A stretch of 46,072 nucleotides of DNA. Origin: Fuerstiella sp. GTDB taxonomy: Bacteria; Planctomycetota; Planctomycetia; Planctomycetales; Planctomycetaceae. The notes below the pieces were generated by a model. The model made no database searches. It saw only the letters and a program-made list of their open reading frames with translations, and was not told the DNA's origin. Below, piece after piece: positions 1 to 7,830 of this stretch (its first letter is position 1; every line of letters starts with the position of its first letter). A program made the translations under genes and the position numbers. The stretch is from the NCBI GenBank assembly GCA_014238335.1, contig JABABI010000009.1, forward strand, positions 77,629 to 123,700. Direction: 5' to 3'.

Positions 1-462
1 AAGCACGTTCTGGTTCTTGGGGCCGGCGGAGTTGCTCGCGCTGCTGTATGTGCAATGCAGCAGCACGGAGCTGCGGTGACGATCACAAACCGTTCCCCGA
101 ATCGCGCCAATGCGTTGGGTGAAGAATTTGGATGTGCAGTGATCGAATGGGAACAGCGTGGCGAACAGGTTTGCGACATTTTGGTCAACTGCACTTCGGT
201 TGGGATGCATCCGAACGTCACTGAGTCGCCGTTCGATCTTCCGTGGCTGAATGAGTCGATGCTGGTTTTTGATACGGTTTACATGCCGGAAAATACTCAG
301 CTGCTGGAGCACGCCAAGACGCGAGGTTGCGCGACGGCCAGTGGTCTGGAAATGTTCGTGCGTCAGGCAACCCGTCAGTTCGAACTATTCGCCGATCAGC
401 AGGCACCAGCGGAATTTATGATGGAAACTCTTCGACAATCGTTGTCGACCTCTTCCCAATGA
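1..462 (+). CDS. aroE: Shikimate dehydrogenase, C-terminal part (5' truncated by window edge)
   Basis: The frame is open from base 1, so the gene starts upstream of the window. The visible 153 residues begin in the NADP-binding Rossmann loop (GAGGVARAA) and carry the family motif NCTSVGM, then D-x-VYMP-x-x-T and the C-terminal G-x-EMFVRQA-x-x-QFELF signature. Shikimate dehydrogenase reduces 3-dehydroshikimate to shikimate with NADPH in the cytoplasm. In many planctomycetes this domain is the C-terminal half of a fused AroDE protein (dehydroquinase plus dehydrogenase); the missing 5' part prevents deciding that here. Shikimate kinase, the next enzyme of the pathway, follows 54 bp downstream on the same strand, which supports the call and an aro operon. 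Confidence 0.93.
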   Translation, partial: KHVLVLGAGGVARAAVCAMQQHGAAVTITNRSPNRANALGEEFGCAVIEWEQRGEQVCDILVNCTSVGMHPNVTESPFDLPWLNESMLVFDTVYMPENTQLLEHAKTRGCATASGLEMFVRQATRQFELFADQQAPAEFMMETLRQSLSTSSQ

Positions 463-516
463 CGTCAATTGTTGTGGTCCCCTTCCCCACCATCTGAATC
501 TCAGGCACACAGCAGG

Positions 517-1053
517 ATGATTGTCACACTGATTGGCTACCGAGGATGCGGAAAATCCAGCGTCGGTCCGCTGCTGGCCTCACGTCTGCAGTGCCGCTGC
601 GTTGACAGCGATGACGAAATCGAAGCGCGCTCAGGAAAATCCATCAAAGAGATTTTCGCGGATGGCGGCGAGACCACGTTTCGTGCTTTGGAAACTGAAG
701 TACTCAGAGATCTTCTGATGCACCCTCCTGCCGTCATTGCCGCCGGCGGTGGAGCGATCCTTGCACCTGTCAATCGTGAACGCATGAAGCACGCGGGCCC
801 CGTGGTGTGGCTGACCGCGTCTGCCGCAACGCTGGCGTTGCGGATCGAGGGCGACGAGGCATCTCTGCAGCGCCGGCCCAGTCTAACGGGCCAGTCGATT
901 GAGGACGAGGTGGCCGACGTTCTGGAATCCCGACGGGATCTTTATAAAGACGTCTCAACGATGACTATCGACGCTGAAGCAGAATCACCGCACCAGATTG
1001 CAGAACGCATCGTCGCAGCACTGGGTGACAGCCAGGTTGGAGGTACGCCTTGA
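517..1053 (+). CDS. aroK: Shikimate kinase
   Basis: A protein of 178 residues, the normal size for the family, that phosphorylates shikimate to shikimate 3-phosphate. Visible motifs are the Walker A loop GYRGCGKS near residues 7-14, the shikimate-binding DSDDEIE segment, the AGGGA Walker B-like glycine run, and the lid segment RRPSL. The frame is open back to a TTG at 469, but the homologous sequence begins at MIVTLIG. The ATG at 517 is preceded by AGCAGG, so it is chosen as the start. The stop overlaps the start of the next gene, suggesting translational coupling. Confidence 0.93.
   Translation: MIVTLIGYRGCGKSSVGPLLASRLQCRCVDSDDEIEARSGKSIKEIFADGGETTFRALETEVLRDLLMHPPAVIAAGGGAILAPVNRERMKHAGPVVWLTASAATLALRIEGDEASLQRRPSLTGQSIEDEVADVLESRRDLYKDVSTMTIDAEAESPHQIAERIVAALGDSQVGGTP
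1039..1052 (+). promoter_or_regulatory. Ribosome binding site deciding a TTG start
   Basis: GGAGG at 1039-1043 lies 6 nt before a TTG at 1050-1052, whose last two bases overlap the aroK stop codon TGA (1051-1053). No in-frame ATG exists near the start of the conserved membrane segment, so this RBS supports TTG as the true initiation codon of the prepilin peptidase gene. Confidence 0.6.
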
Positions 1054-2336
1054 ATCTTAACCAGATCCCCGCACCCTTGTTGCTGACAGCTTTGGCGATT
1101 TTCGGAGCGATCGTTGGCAGGTTTTTGAGTGTGTGCATCGACAAGTTTCCGCGGCATGATCTGTTGCGTGATCAGCTTAGGTCGCTGACCTCCGAGTGGA
1201 ATGTCTGTCAGCGCTGCTCGGAGTCACCTTCGTTATGGGAACGAATTCCCATTATCAGTTGGCTGACCGACCGCCGCTGCAAACAGTGTCGCAGCCGGCT
1301 GTCTCTGCAATTGCCGATCGTGGAGATTACAACGGCGCTGTTGTTTGCGGTCGTGTACTGGTGCGAAATTTCCTGTGGCGGTATTACTTCCCGTTCTGTT
1401 GGCGGCCTGACGTCGGTGGAAGGACCGCAGGGGCCGGAAGTACTTTCGCTCTGGGCGCCTGTTGTCTGGCTGCACCTGCGCTATGCTCTGCACATGGTGA
1501 TGATCTGTGGACTGGTCGTCGCCACGGGCATCGACGTGAAATTCCGCATCATCCCCGATGGCTGCACAGTTCCCATCGCGGTTGCCGCTGTGCTTGCCAG
1601 CGTTGCGTGCGGCCAGTTATACGTTGTGCCGATCTGGTTTCAGGACGCAAGCACCGTAAGAACACTGCAGCCGCTTATGCACGAGGTGCTGCAGCCGCTG
1701 TTTGTGCCCTGGGATCCCACCAGCTTTATCCGTACATATCCGCACGTTCACGGTCTGCTTGTCAGCCTGCTTGGCATGCTGGCCGGAGCGGGGTCAGTGT
1801 GGCTGGTGCGGCAGATTGGATTTCTGATTCTGAAGCAGGAAGCCATGGGATTTGGAGACGTCGTGTTGATGGGAATGATCGGCAGTGTGCTTGGCTGGCA
1901 ACCGGTGCTGGCCGTATTTATTCTGGCACCGACGCTGGCGATCTTTGCCGCCGCCATCAACTGGTTTGCTCATCGCGACAACGAGATCCCGTATGGTCCA
2001 TTCTTAAGTGGCGCTACAGTGCTGCTGCTGCTGACGTGGCCGCACACATGGCCGTTTGCCAAACGTTTCTTCGATATGGGGCCGTTTCTGATAGCGATGG
2101 GAGTATTCATGGTCGTACTGCTGGCTGCGTCGCTTCAGCTCGTTCAGATTGGCAAGCGACTGTTCGGGTTGGGTGTTGCACTGCCCGCTGATGATGGCGG
2201 GTGGACGTCGGCAGATCATCTTTTCCACTACAACGGCGAACGTCCCGATGAACGGACCGGTCAGTGGAAATCAGATCAATGGCCGGGCTGCCGGGCCGGC
2301 CGCGGTCTACAGCAATGGCAGGTGTGGAAGGATTGA
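1050..2336 (+). CDS. Prepilin peptidase / type IV leader peptidase (A24 family)
   Basis: A 428-residue polytopic inner-membrane aspartyl protease that cleaves, and in many species N-methylates, type IV pilin or type II secretion pseudopilin precursors. The N-terminal domain has the two CxxC pairs (CQRC and CKQC, about residues 53-79) that bind zinc in PilD-type enzymes. The two catalytic aspartates are D162 in the GID-V-K-F segment and D270 in the GFGDV motif. It is longer than E. coli-type enzymes because of a soluble insertion between membrane segments (about 190-235) and a hydrophilic tail. It starts inside the end of aroK, so it shares a transcript with aromatic biosynthesis genes; no pilin genes are nearby. 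Confidence 0.88.
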   Translation: MNLNQIPAPLLLTALAIFGAIVGRFLSVCIDKFPRHDLLRDQLRSLTSEWNVCQRCSESPSLWERIPIISWLTDRRCKQCRSRLSLQLPIVEITTALLFAVVYWCEISCGGITSRSVGGLTSVEGPQGPEVLSLWAPVVWLHLRYALHMVMICGLVVATGIDVKFRIIPDGCTVPIAVAAVLASVACGQLYVVPIWFQDASTVRTLQPLMHEVLQPLFVPWDPTSFIRTYPHVHGLLVSLLGMLAGAGSVWLVRQIGFLILKQEAMGFGDVVLMGMIGSVLGWQPVLAVFILAPTLAIFAAAINWFAHRDNEIPYGPFLSGATVLLLLTWPHTWPFAKRFFDMGPFLIAMGVFMVVLLAASLQLVQIGKRLFGLGVALPADDGGWTSADHLFHYNGERPDERTGQWKSDQWPGCRAGRGLQQWQVWKD

Positions 2337-2377
2337 CGTTGCGGAACTTGAGGCCGGGCGACGGGATCCTGCATCCC

Positions 2378-2890
2378 TCAGCAGCGTCGACTGCTCACGG
2401 CAACGCTGTTCTTCAGCGTCTGCAGGACCACGCAGTAGCGTTCAGTCAGTTGAATCAGTTTTTCGATTTTGTCCTCAGACTCCGACGTTTCCACTGCAAA
2501 CGACAGGTGAATGGACGTCAACCCGATCGGCACTTCACGATTGACGCCCAGTGTGCCTCGGAAGTCCATCGTCCCATGGGCGGTGACTCTGGTGGCTGAA
2601 ATATGCAGCTCCATGGCCGTTGCAACGGCAGCAAATGTGACGCCGGAACACGCCACCAGAGACTGCAGCAACATGTCACCGGAACATGCGAAATTTCCAT
2701 CGCCGCCGGCAGATGGATGCAGGCCTGACGTTGTATGACTATTGACCGAAGCGGCAGATTCGACCTGGCAGGTCAGGTTGTCAATATTCACCGCGCCAGT
2801 TGCGTTCAGCGATACGATGGCGTCGTCCGGGGTCTTTGCGTACTGCTCCTTCAATGGCGTCTGAAGTGCTTTGAGTTCATTGCTGTTCAT
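2378..2890 (-). CDS. OsmC family protein (organic hydroperoxide/redox type)
   Basis: About 170 residues, matching the OsmC/Ohr fold. The helix containing the first conserved cysteine is visible as GDMLLQSLVACSG, and the second cysteine lies near the C-terminus in ERYCVVL. Family members use this cysteine pair to reduce organic hydroperoxides. This one resembles the broad OsmC-like group rather than Ohr itself, so the substrate is uncertain. The frame also allows an ATG at 2902, but a GGAG six bases before the ATG at 2890 favours the shorter form. It converges with the prepilin peptidase gene (41 bp apart) and diverges from the ROK kinase, with a palindrome in the 83-bp intergenic region. Confidence 0.82.
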   Translation of the reverse strand: MNSNELKALQTPLKEQYAKTPDDAIVSLNATGAVNIDNLTCQVESAASVNSHTTSGLHPSAGGDGNFACSGDMLLQSLVACSGVTFAAVATAMELHISATRVTAHGTMDFRGTLGVNREVPIGLTSIHLSFAVETSESEDKIEKLIQLTERYCVVLQTLKNSVAVSSRRC

Positions 2891-2926
2891 TACCAACTCC
2901 ATCTATCTGCCAATGTGTACTGCCGC

Positions 2927-2955
2927 TTTGTCAGAGAAGATGCTATTCTGACAAA
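2927..2955. promoter_or_regulatory. Operator-like inverted repeat between divergent osmC-like and ROK genes
   Basis: TTTGTCAGA (2927-2935) and its exact reverse complement TCTGACAAA (2947-2955) are separated by 11 nt, so the arm centres are 20 bp apart, about two helical turns. The site lies 36 bp before the OsmC-like start and 18 bp before the first ROK start codon. A TGnTATTCT sequence (2941-2949) resembling an extended -10 overlaps the right arm. This geometry fits a dimeric repressor or activator site; the regulator is unknown. Confidence 0.5.
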
Positions 2956-2973
2956 ATGGTCAGCTCGTGACTA

Positions 2974-4020
2974 ATGGACGTGGATTCAGAACGGAATGAA
3001 GTAATGGCGGCTGAAGACAAAGGCAGGCAGTCACGGAATGCTCCGGACAAGGTCTGGGTTGGCTTTGACCTTGGCGGCACAAAAATGCTGGCAGTCGTGT
3101 TCGACGAAAAATTCGAGGTCCTGGGGAGGAAGCGGCGCAAGACTCGTGAAAAGACTAGAGACGGTGTTCAGCTGGAACGCGTTGCTGACACGATTCGCAT
3201 GGCGTTGGAAGACGCCGGTGCAGATGAATCAGCCGTTCAGGGCATCGGCGTTGGTTGTCCTGGGCCACTTGATCTGAAGAAAGGCGTAATTCTGGAAGCT
3301 CCCAATCTGGGCTGGAAGAACGTCGAACTGAAGGATTACTTTGGTGAACAGTTTGATTGTCCGGCCGAGATCTGTAACGACGTTGACGCAGGTGTTTTCG
3401 GAGAATACATCAGAGGCGCGGGAAAGGGAGCGCGGTGTGTTCTGGGAGTGTTTCCAGGCACCGGCATTGGAGGAGGCTGCGTGTACGAAGGAAAAATATT
3501 TCGGGGCAGTCGGGCCTCGTGCATGGAAGTTGGGTTCATACAAATGGCAACAGAGGGGCCGGCGGCCGGAGTCGGCCCTGTTGGCACTCTGGAGGGGCTC
3601 GCCAGCCGACTCTGGGTTTCCGCCGAAGCGGCCAAAGCTGTATATCGAGGCAAAGCTCCCAACCTTGCGAAACTTGCGGGCACAGATCTGTCCAGTATTC
3701 GCAGTGGAACTCTCAGCAAAGCAATTGAGGCCGGCGACACCATTATCGAGGAAATCGTCGGATTGGCAGCACAGCAGGTGGGACGGGCGATCGGGTCCTT
3801 GGTCAATGTTCTGGCACCGGACATCGTGGTTGTCGGTGGCGGACTTGCGGAAGCGATGCCCGAACTTTATCTGTCTGAAACTCGAAAAGGGGCTAAGAGG
3901 AATGTTCTGCCGTCGCTGAAAGACTGTTTCGAGATTCGCATTGCCAAACTCGGTGACAACGCCGCCGTCATCGGTGCGGCTGCATGGGTCCGACAGCAGA
4001 CAAATGGATCCGATAAGTGA
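2974..4020 (+). CDS. ROK family sugar kinase (glucokinase-like) lacking the zinc motif
   Basis: 348 residues with the ROK/actin-like ATPase layout. Seen are the phosphate-1 loop DLGGTK near residues 32-37, G-x-GCPGPLD, the catalytic-aspartate segment CNDVDAG, and the phosphate-2 loop PGTGIGGG. The C-terminal adenosine motif is DIVVVGGGLAE. Unusually, the zinc site is gone: the usual E-x-GH has become EVGF, and the usual CxCGxxGC has become A-G-V-G-P-V-G-T, with the flanking residues still alignable. Exopolyphosphatase and polyphosphate kinase follow directly, so a polyphosphate-using glucokinase is a reasonable guess, but ATP-glucokinase or another hexose kinase is equally possible. ATG 3004 is an alternative start, giving MAAEDKG. 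Confidence 0.82.
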   Translation: MDVDSERNEVMAAEDKGRQSRNAPDKVWVGFDLGGTKMLAVVFDEKFEVLGRKRRKTREKTRDGVQLERVADTIRMALEDAGADESAVQGIGVGCPGPLDLKKGVILEAPNLGWKNVELKDYFGEQFDCPAEICNDVDAGVFGEYIRGAGKGARCVLGVFPGTGIGGGCVYEGKIFRGSRASCMEVGFIQMATEGPAAGVGPVGTLEGLASRLWVSAEAAKAVYRGKAPNLAKLAGTDLSSIRSGTLSKAIEAGDTIIEEIVGLAAQQVGRAIGSLVNVLAPDIVVVGGGLAEAMPELYLSETRKGAKRNVLPSLKDCFEIRIAKLGDNAAVIGAAAWVRQQTNGSDK

Positions 4021-4106
4021 AAGGGACTTAGCAAATACTTTGACTCGCATTGGTGAAACGAACCGCATTTAGAATTTTCTTCTTCTGCTCAGCATACTCA
4101 CTACGA

Positions 4107-5708
4107 ATGAACCGGCACACCTCAAAACACGGTGACACGAGCCCCGGGAAACGCCGAACAACTCAGCCCGTATTCCCGATGGCGGTCATAGAGCTGGGAA
4201 CATCCGCGATACGGATGGCGATTGGCGAAACGGACGGTGTGTTCGGAGTGCGAATGCTGGAACAGCTTGTGCGCGGTGTAAGCCTTGGTAAGGATACATT
4301 TACACTGCGGGAAATTCAGCGAGACACCGTGTTGCAGGCCGTCGACGTGCTGAAAAGCTACCGACGCAAGCTTGAGGAATATCAGTGCACCAACCCGAAT
4401 CATATTCGCGTGGTAGCCACCAGTGCCGTGCGTGAAGCAGCGAATCGGATGGCATTTCTCGACCAAATCTACACTTCAACGGGGCTGGTGGTCGAACCCA
4501 TCGATGACGCCGAAATCGCTCGAGTTACCTATCTGGGGATTCGCCCCCAACTGGAGCGTGACGCACGTTTGCGGGATGCTCTGACACTGCTGATGGAAGT
4601 TGGCGGCGGCAATACGGAAATACTATTGCTGCGAGGGCGCGACATCCTGCATTCGCAGTCGTATAAATTGGGATCACTTCGTCTACAGCAGCTGATACGA
4701 CAATACCATGCCGACAGCGATCAGGCCGTCAGCATCATCAACGGTCAGATTGACAGAACACTGGAGCAACTTCGAGAATTTGTGCCACAGCATGGAAATA
4801 TTGAATTATTGGCACTCGGTGGTGATGTGCGGTTTGCCGTCAAAGTGTTGCAGCTGGAAGTGTCTGAAGCTGACATGGTTCGTGTGCCACTTTGGAAGCT
4901 GCAGCGATTCACGCGTGAGATCTCCAGACTGAATGTCGAACAGATCATGCGGAAACATCATTTGGAATTGTCAGAAGCCGAAACTCTGGTCCCTGCTCTG
5001 TTCGCCAACGTGCGTATGGCCGAAATGCTGGGCACAGATCATCTGCTGGTGACTGGGTTCAATCTGCGCGACGCACTACTGCATGGCATGCTGCAGTCGG
5101 GCGAATGGTCTGCCGACTTTCGTCATCAAATTATTCGTTCGGCTGAAGAGCTTGCTCGCAGGTTCCATGTTGATCTCGACCATGGACAGCATGTCGCTGA
5201 ATTGTCACGACAGATTTTCAAGGCGACTCAGTCAGAACATAAACTGGATGCACGCAGTGAGACGATTCTGTGTGTGGGGGCGTTGTTACACGAAGCAGGA
5301 CAGTTTGTCAGCGATTCCGGCTACCACAAGCATTCGCACTATCTGATCAGTCACAGCAAGATTTTCGGACTGAATTCGCTGGATCACAAGTTGACGGCGC
5401 TGGTGGCGCGATATCATCGGCGTGCTGCCCCGAAGGCCAGTCATGCGGCGTTCGCGGAGCTGGACCGGGACAGTCGTGTTGTGCTGTGCCGCCTGGCAGG
5501 GATTCTGCGAATCGCGATCTGTCTGGCACAATCGCGTTCACGGCGAATACCGAGCGTTGAGTGCAGCATAGAACGTAACCGCCTGATCATACACCCAACA
5601 GCGCCAGTCGGCGATCTGTCCATGGAGCAGCTGGAGCTTCGGCAAAACTCCGCTTTGTTCCAGGACGTTTTTGGAATGAGCGTGCTGTTAAGAGACAACA
5701 AGTCGTAG
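4107..5708 (+). CDS. ppx: Exopolyphosphatase (Ppx/GppA family) with C-terminal HD domain
   Basis: 533 residues. The N-terminal half is a sugar-kinase/actin-fold Ppx/GppA phosphatase: IELGTSAIRMAIGE is the first phosphate loop, then VATSAVREA, and EVGGGNTEILL is the second loop with the catalytic region. The C-terminal half is an HD-type domain, with LLHEAGQFV then HKHSHYLI as its metal-ligand region. It hydrolyses terminal phosphates of polyphosphate, or pppGpp in GppA-type members. The frame is open upstream to a TTG at 4050, but the preceding residues are not family-like. ATG 4107 is chosen, and ATG 4179, right at the domain edge, is also possible. Polyphosphate kinase begins 17 bp downstream, so synthesis and degradation are co-transcribed. 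Confidence 0.88.
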   Translation: MNRHTSKHGDTSPGKRRTTQPVFPMAVIELGTSAIRMAIGETDGVFGVRMLEQLVRGVSLGKDTFTLREIQRDTVLQAVDVLKSYRRKLEEYQCTNPNHIRVVATSAVREAANRMAFLDQIYTSTGLVVEPIDDAEIARVTYLGIRPQLERDARLRDALTLLMEVGGGNTEILLLRGRDILHSQSYKLGSLRLQQLIRQYHADSDQAVSIINGQIDRTLEQLREFVPQHGNIELLALGGDVRFAVKVLQLEVSEADMVRVPLWKLQRFTREISRLNVEQIMRKHHLELSEAETLVPALFANVRMAEMLGTDHLLVTGFNLRDALLHGMLQSGEWSADFRHQIIRSAEELARRFHVDLDHGQHVAELSRQIFKATQSEHKLDARSETILCVGALLHEAGQFVSDSGYHKHSHYLISHSKIFGLNSLDHKLTALVARYHRRAAPKASHAAFAELDRDSRVVLCRLAGILRIAICLAQSRSRRIPSVECSIERNRLIIHPTAPVGDLSMEQLELRQNSALFQDVFGMSVLLRDNKS

Positions 5709-5725
5709 ATCGGAATTCAGTACCC

Positions 5726-7822
5726 ATGTCCGTGGACGCAAATCTGTTCCTGAACCGTGAACTCAGCTGGCTGGAATTCAACCAGCGCGTTCTTGACGAA
5801 GCTGCTGCCCCGTCCGTGCCGCTGCTGGAACGCCTGCGGTTTCTGGCAATCACGGCGTCCAACCTGGACGAATTTTTCATGGTTCGCATTGGCAGTCTTC
5901 GCACTGCCATTCGGCGCAATGATCACGGCGTCGACCCCAGCGGCATGACTGCCATAGAACAGCTTGATGCCGTGTCACAGCGGATTCAGAAGATGGTGGA
6001 AGAGCAGTACAGAATTTATCTGGAACAGATCGAACCCGCCATGGAGGACCTGGGCATCAGGCGTCGACATGTTACGGAATTAACGGCGCAGCAGTCAGCA
6101 TTTGTGGAACAGGTGTTTGAAGAACAAATCAGTGCTGTTCTGAGCCCCATTGCGATCCATGATCCGGATCGCTTTCCACTGCTGACGGGGCGCACCATCA
6201 ATGTCGCAGTTCAGCTTGTTCCGGATCAACCGGAAGGCGATTACCGTTACGCGGTGATTCCGTTTGGCCGGTCCGACCTGCGTTACATAAGACTGCCATC
6301 TGACGGCGGACACGAATTTGTGCTTGGCGAAGACGTCATCGCTCTACTGGTTCAGCATTTATTCCCCGGGGAAGAAATCGTTTCGACCGTGCCGTTTCGA
6401 ATCACCAGAAACGCCGATTTGAGTGTGCGTGAGGAAGATGGCGCTGATCTTCTGGAGGAAATGGAAGATGTGCTGGATGAAAGAAAAGACAGCTTCTGTG
6501 TTCGTCTGGAGATTTCGGATCATGCGACGCAGCCGATGCTCTTGTTTCTTAAGAAACTGTTGAAGCTTCGTAATCGAGACGTTTATGTGGTACCCGGTCC
6601 CGCGGGCTTCGGTGATCTGGCTCGACTGGCCGACCTGCCCGAATACAGCGGGCACGTGTACCCACGCTGGAAACCATGCGCGTCGCCGGGGTTTGATCCG
6701 GGACAGTCTATTTTCGAAACCATCCGTTCCGGGGATCGCCTGCTCTATCATCCCTACGAATCGTTCAACCCGGTAATTGCCCTGGTGTCCGAGGCCGCGA
6801 CGGATCCGGATGTCGTGTCCATTAAGCAGACGTTGTACCGTACCAGTCGCAACAGCCCGATTGTGGAGGCTCTGACGACAGCGGCGGAAAATGGCAAGAA
6901 CGTAACGGTCATCGTGGAACTCAAAGCGCGGTTCGACGAAGCTCGAAATATCGCTTGGGCCAAGCAGCTGGAACTGGCTGGTGTTCAGGTCATTTACGGG
7001 GTCCGTGGCCTCAAGACGCATGCCAAGGCTTGTGTCGTGGTCCGCCGGGAACCCGAAGGGTTTCGACGCTACATCCATTTTGGCACGGGCAACTACAACG
7101 AAGTCACGGCCGGATTATATACAGATGTCAGCTATATGACGTGCAACAAAGATCTGGGCGACGACTCCATAGCGTGGTTCAACGCCACAACCGGATACTC
7201 TCAGTTGCAGCAGTTCAGGCAACTCGAATCTGCGCCGATCGGCCTGCGCGACAGACTGCTGGAACTGATCGATTTTGAAGCCCGGCAGTGCCGCAACAAC
7301 AGCAAAGGTGCCATTCAGGCAAAATTTAATTCACTGGTGGATCCGAAGCTGATCAGGGCGCTGTACAAAGCGTCTCAGGCCGGGGTCAGTATCAGACTAA
7401 ACATTCGAGGCATCTGCTGCCTGAAACCTGGTGTCCCTGGGCTCAGCGAAAACATTGAGGTCATCAGTATCATCGATCGTTTTTTGGAACATGCACGAAT
7501 TTTTCACTTTTTGCATGGCGGCGACGATCAGGTCTTAATCTCCAGTGCTGACCTGATGCCGCGGAATCTCGATGGCCGTGTCGAATTATTGGTTCCTGTT
7601 TTGGATGACGAATGCAAACGCAAAGCAATCGATATTCTTAAGCTTTGTATCAGCGACAAAGTCCGCGCGCGTCGAATTACCTCGGCCGGCAAGTATGTTC
7701 GTCCGGACTCCCGTAATTCAGGCGTCCGCAGCCAGCATCATTTTCAGCAACAGGCGCGGGAAGCGGAGGAACATGCGTTCGAAGAGAATCGACGGATGTT
7801 TGTGCCGCAACAACCGAACTGA
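5726..7822 (+). CDS. ppk1: Polyphosphate kinase 1
   Basis: 698 residues, the standard length of PPK1, which reversibly transfers the ATP gamma-phosphate to long-chain polyphosphate. The N-terminal signature NRELSWLEFNQRVL sits at about residues 9-22. The two active-site histidines are visible: H432 in KTHAK, equivalent to the autophosphorylated H435 of E. coli, and H451 in HFGTGNYNE, with the same 19-residue spacing. The nucleotide-binding and head domains show no truncation. The gene ends 8 bp before the converging HEAT-repeat gene, leaving no room for a conventional terminator. Confidence 0.96.
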   Translation: MSVDANLFLNRELSWLEFNQRVLDEAAAPSVPLLERLRFLAITASNLDEFFMVRIGSLRTAIRRNDHGVDPSGMTAIEQLDAVSQRIQKMVEEQYRIYLEQIEPAMEDLGIRRRHVTELTAQQSAFVEQVFEEQISAVLSPIAIHDPDRFPLLTGRTINVAVQLVPDQPEGDYRYAVIPFGRSDLRYIRLPSDGGHEFVLGEDVIALLVQHLFPGEEIVSTVPFRITRNADLSVREEDGADLLEEMEDVLDERKDSFCVRLEISDHATQPMLLFLKKLLKLRNRDVYVVPGPAGFGDLARLADLPEYSGHVYPRWKPCASPGFDPGQSIFETIRSGDRLLYHPYESFNPVIALVSEAATDPDVVSIKQTLYRTSRNSPIVEALTTAAENGKNVTVIVELKARFDEARNIAWAKQLELAGVQVIYGVRGLKTHAKACVVVRREPEGFRRYIHFGTGNYNEVTAGLYTDVSYMTCNKDLGDDSIAWFNATTGYSQLQQFRQLESAPIGLRDRLLELIDFEARQCRNNSKGAIQAKFNSLVDPKLIRALYKASQAGVSIRLNIRGICCLKPGVPGLSENIEVISIIDRFLEHARIFHFLHGGDDQVLISSADLMPRNLDGRVELLVPVLDDECKRKAIDILKLCISDKVRARRITSAGKYVRPDSRNSGVRSQHHFQQQAREAEEHAFEENRRMFVPQQPN

Positions 7823-7830
7823 GTTCGAAC

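Noticed and set aside
1196..2191. 331-codon ORF within the prepilin peptidase gene, other frame
   Set aside because: Shadow frame of a gene with conserved catalytic motifs.
3229..4068. 279-codon minus-strand ORF opposite the ROK kinase
   Set aside because: Antisense shadow; no motif and no ribosome site.
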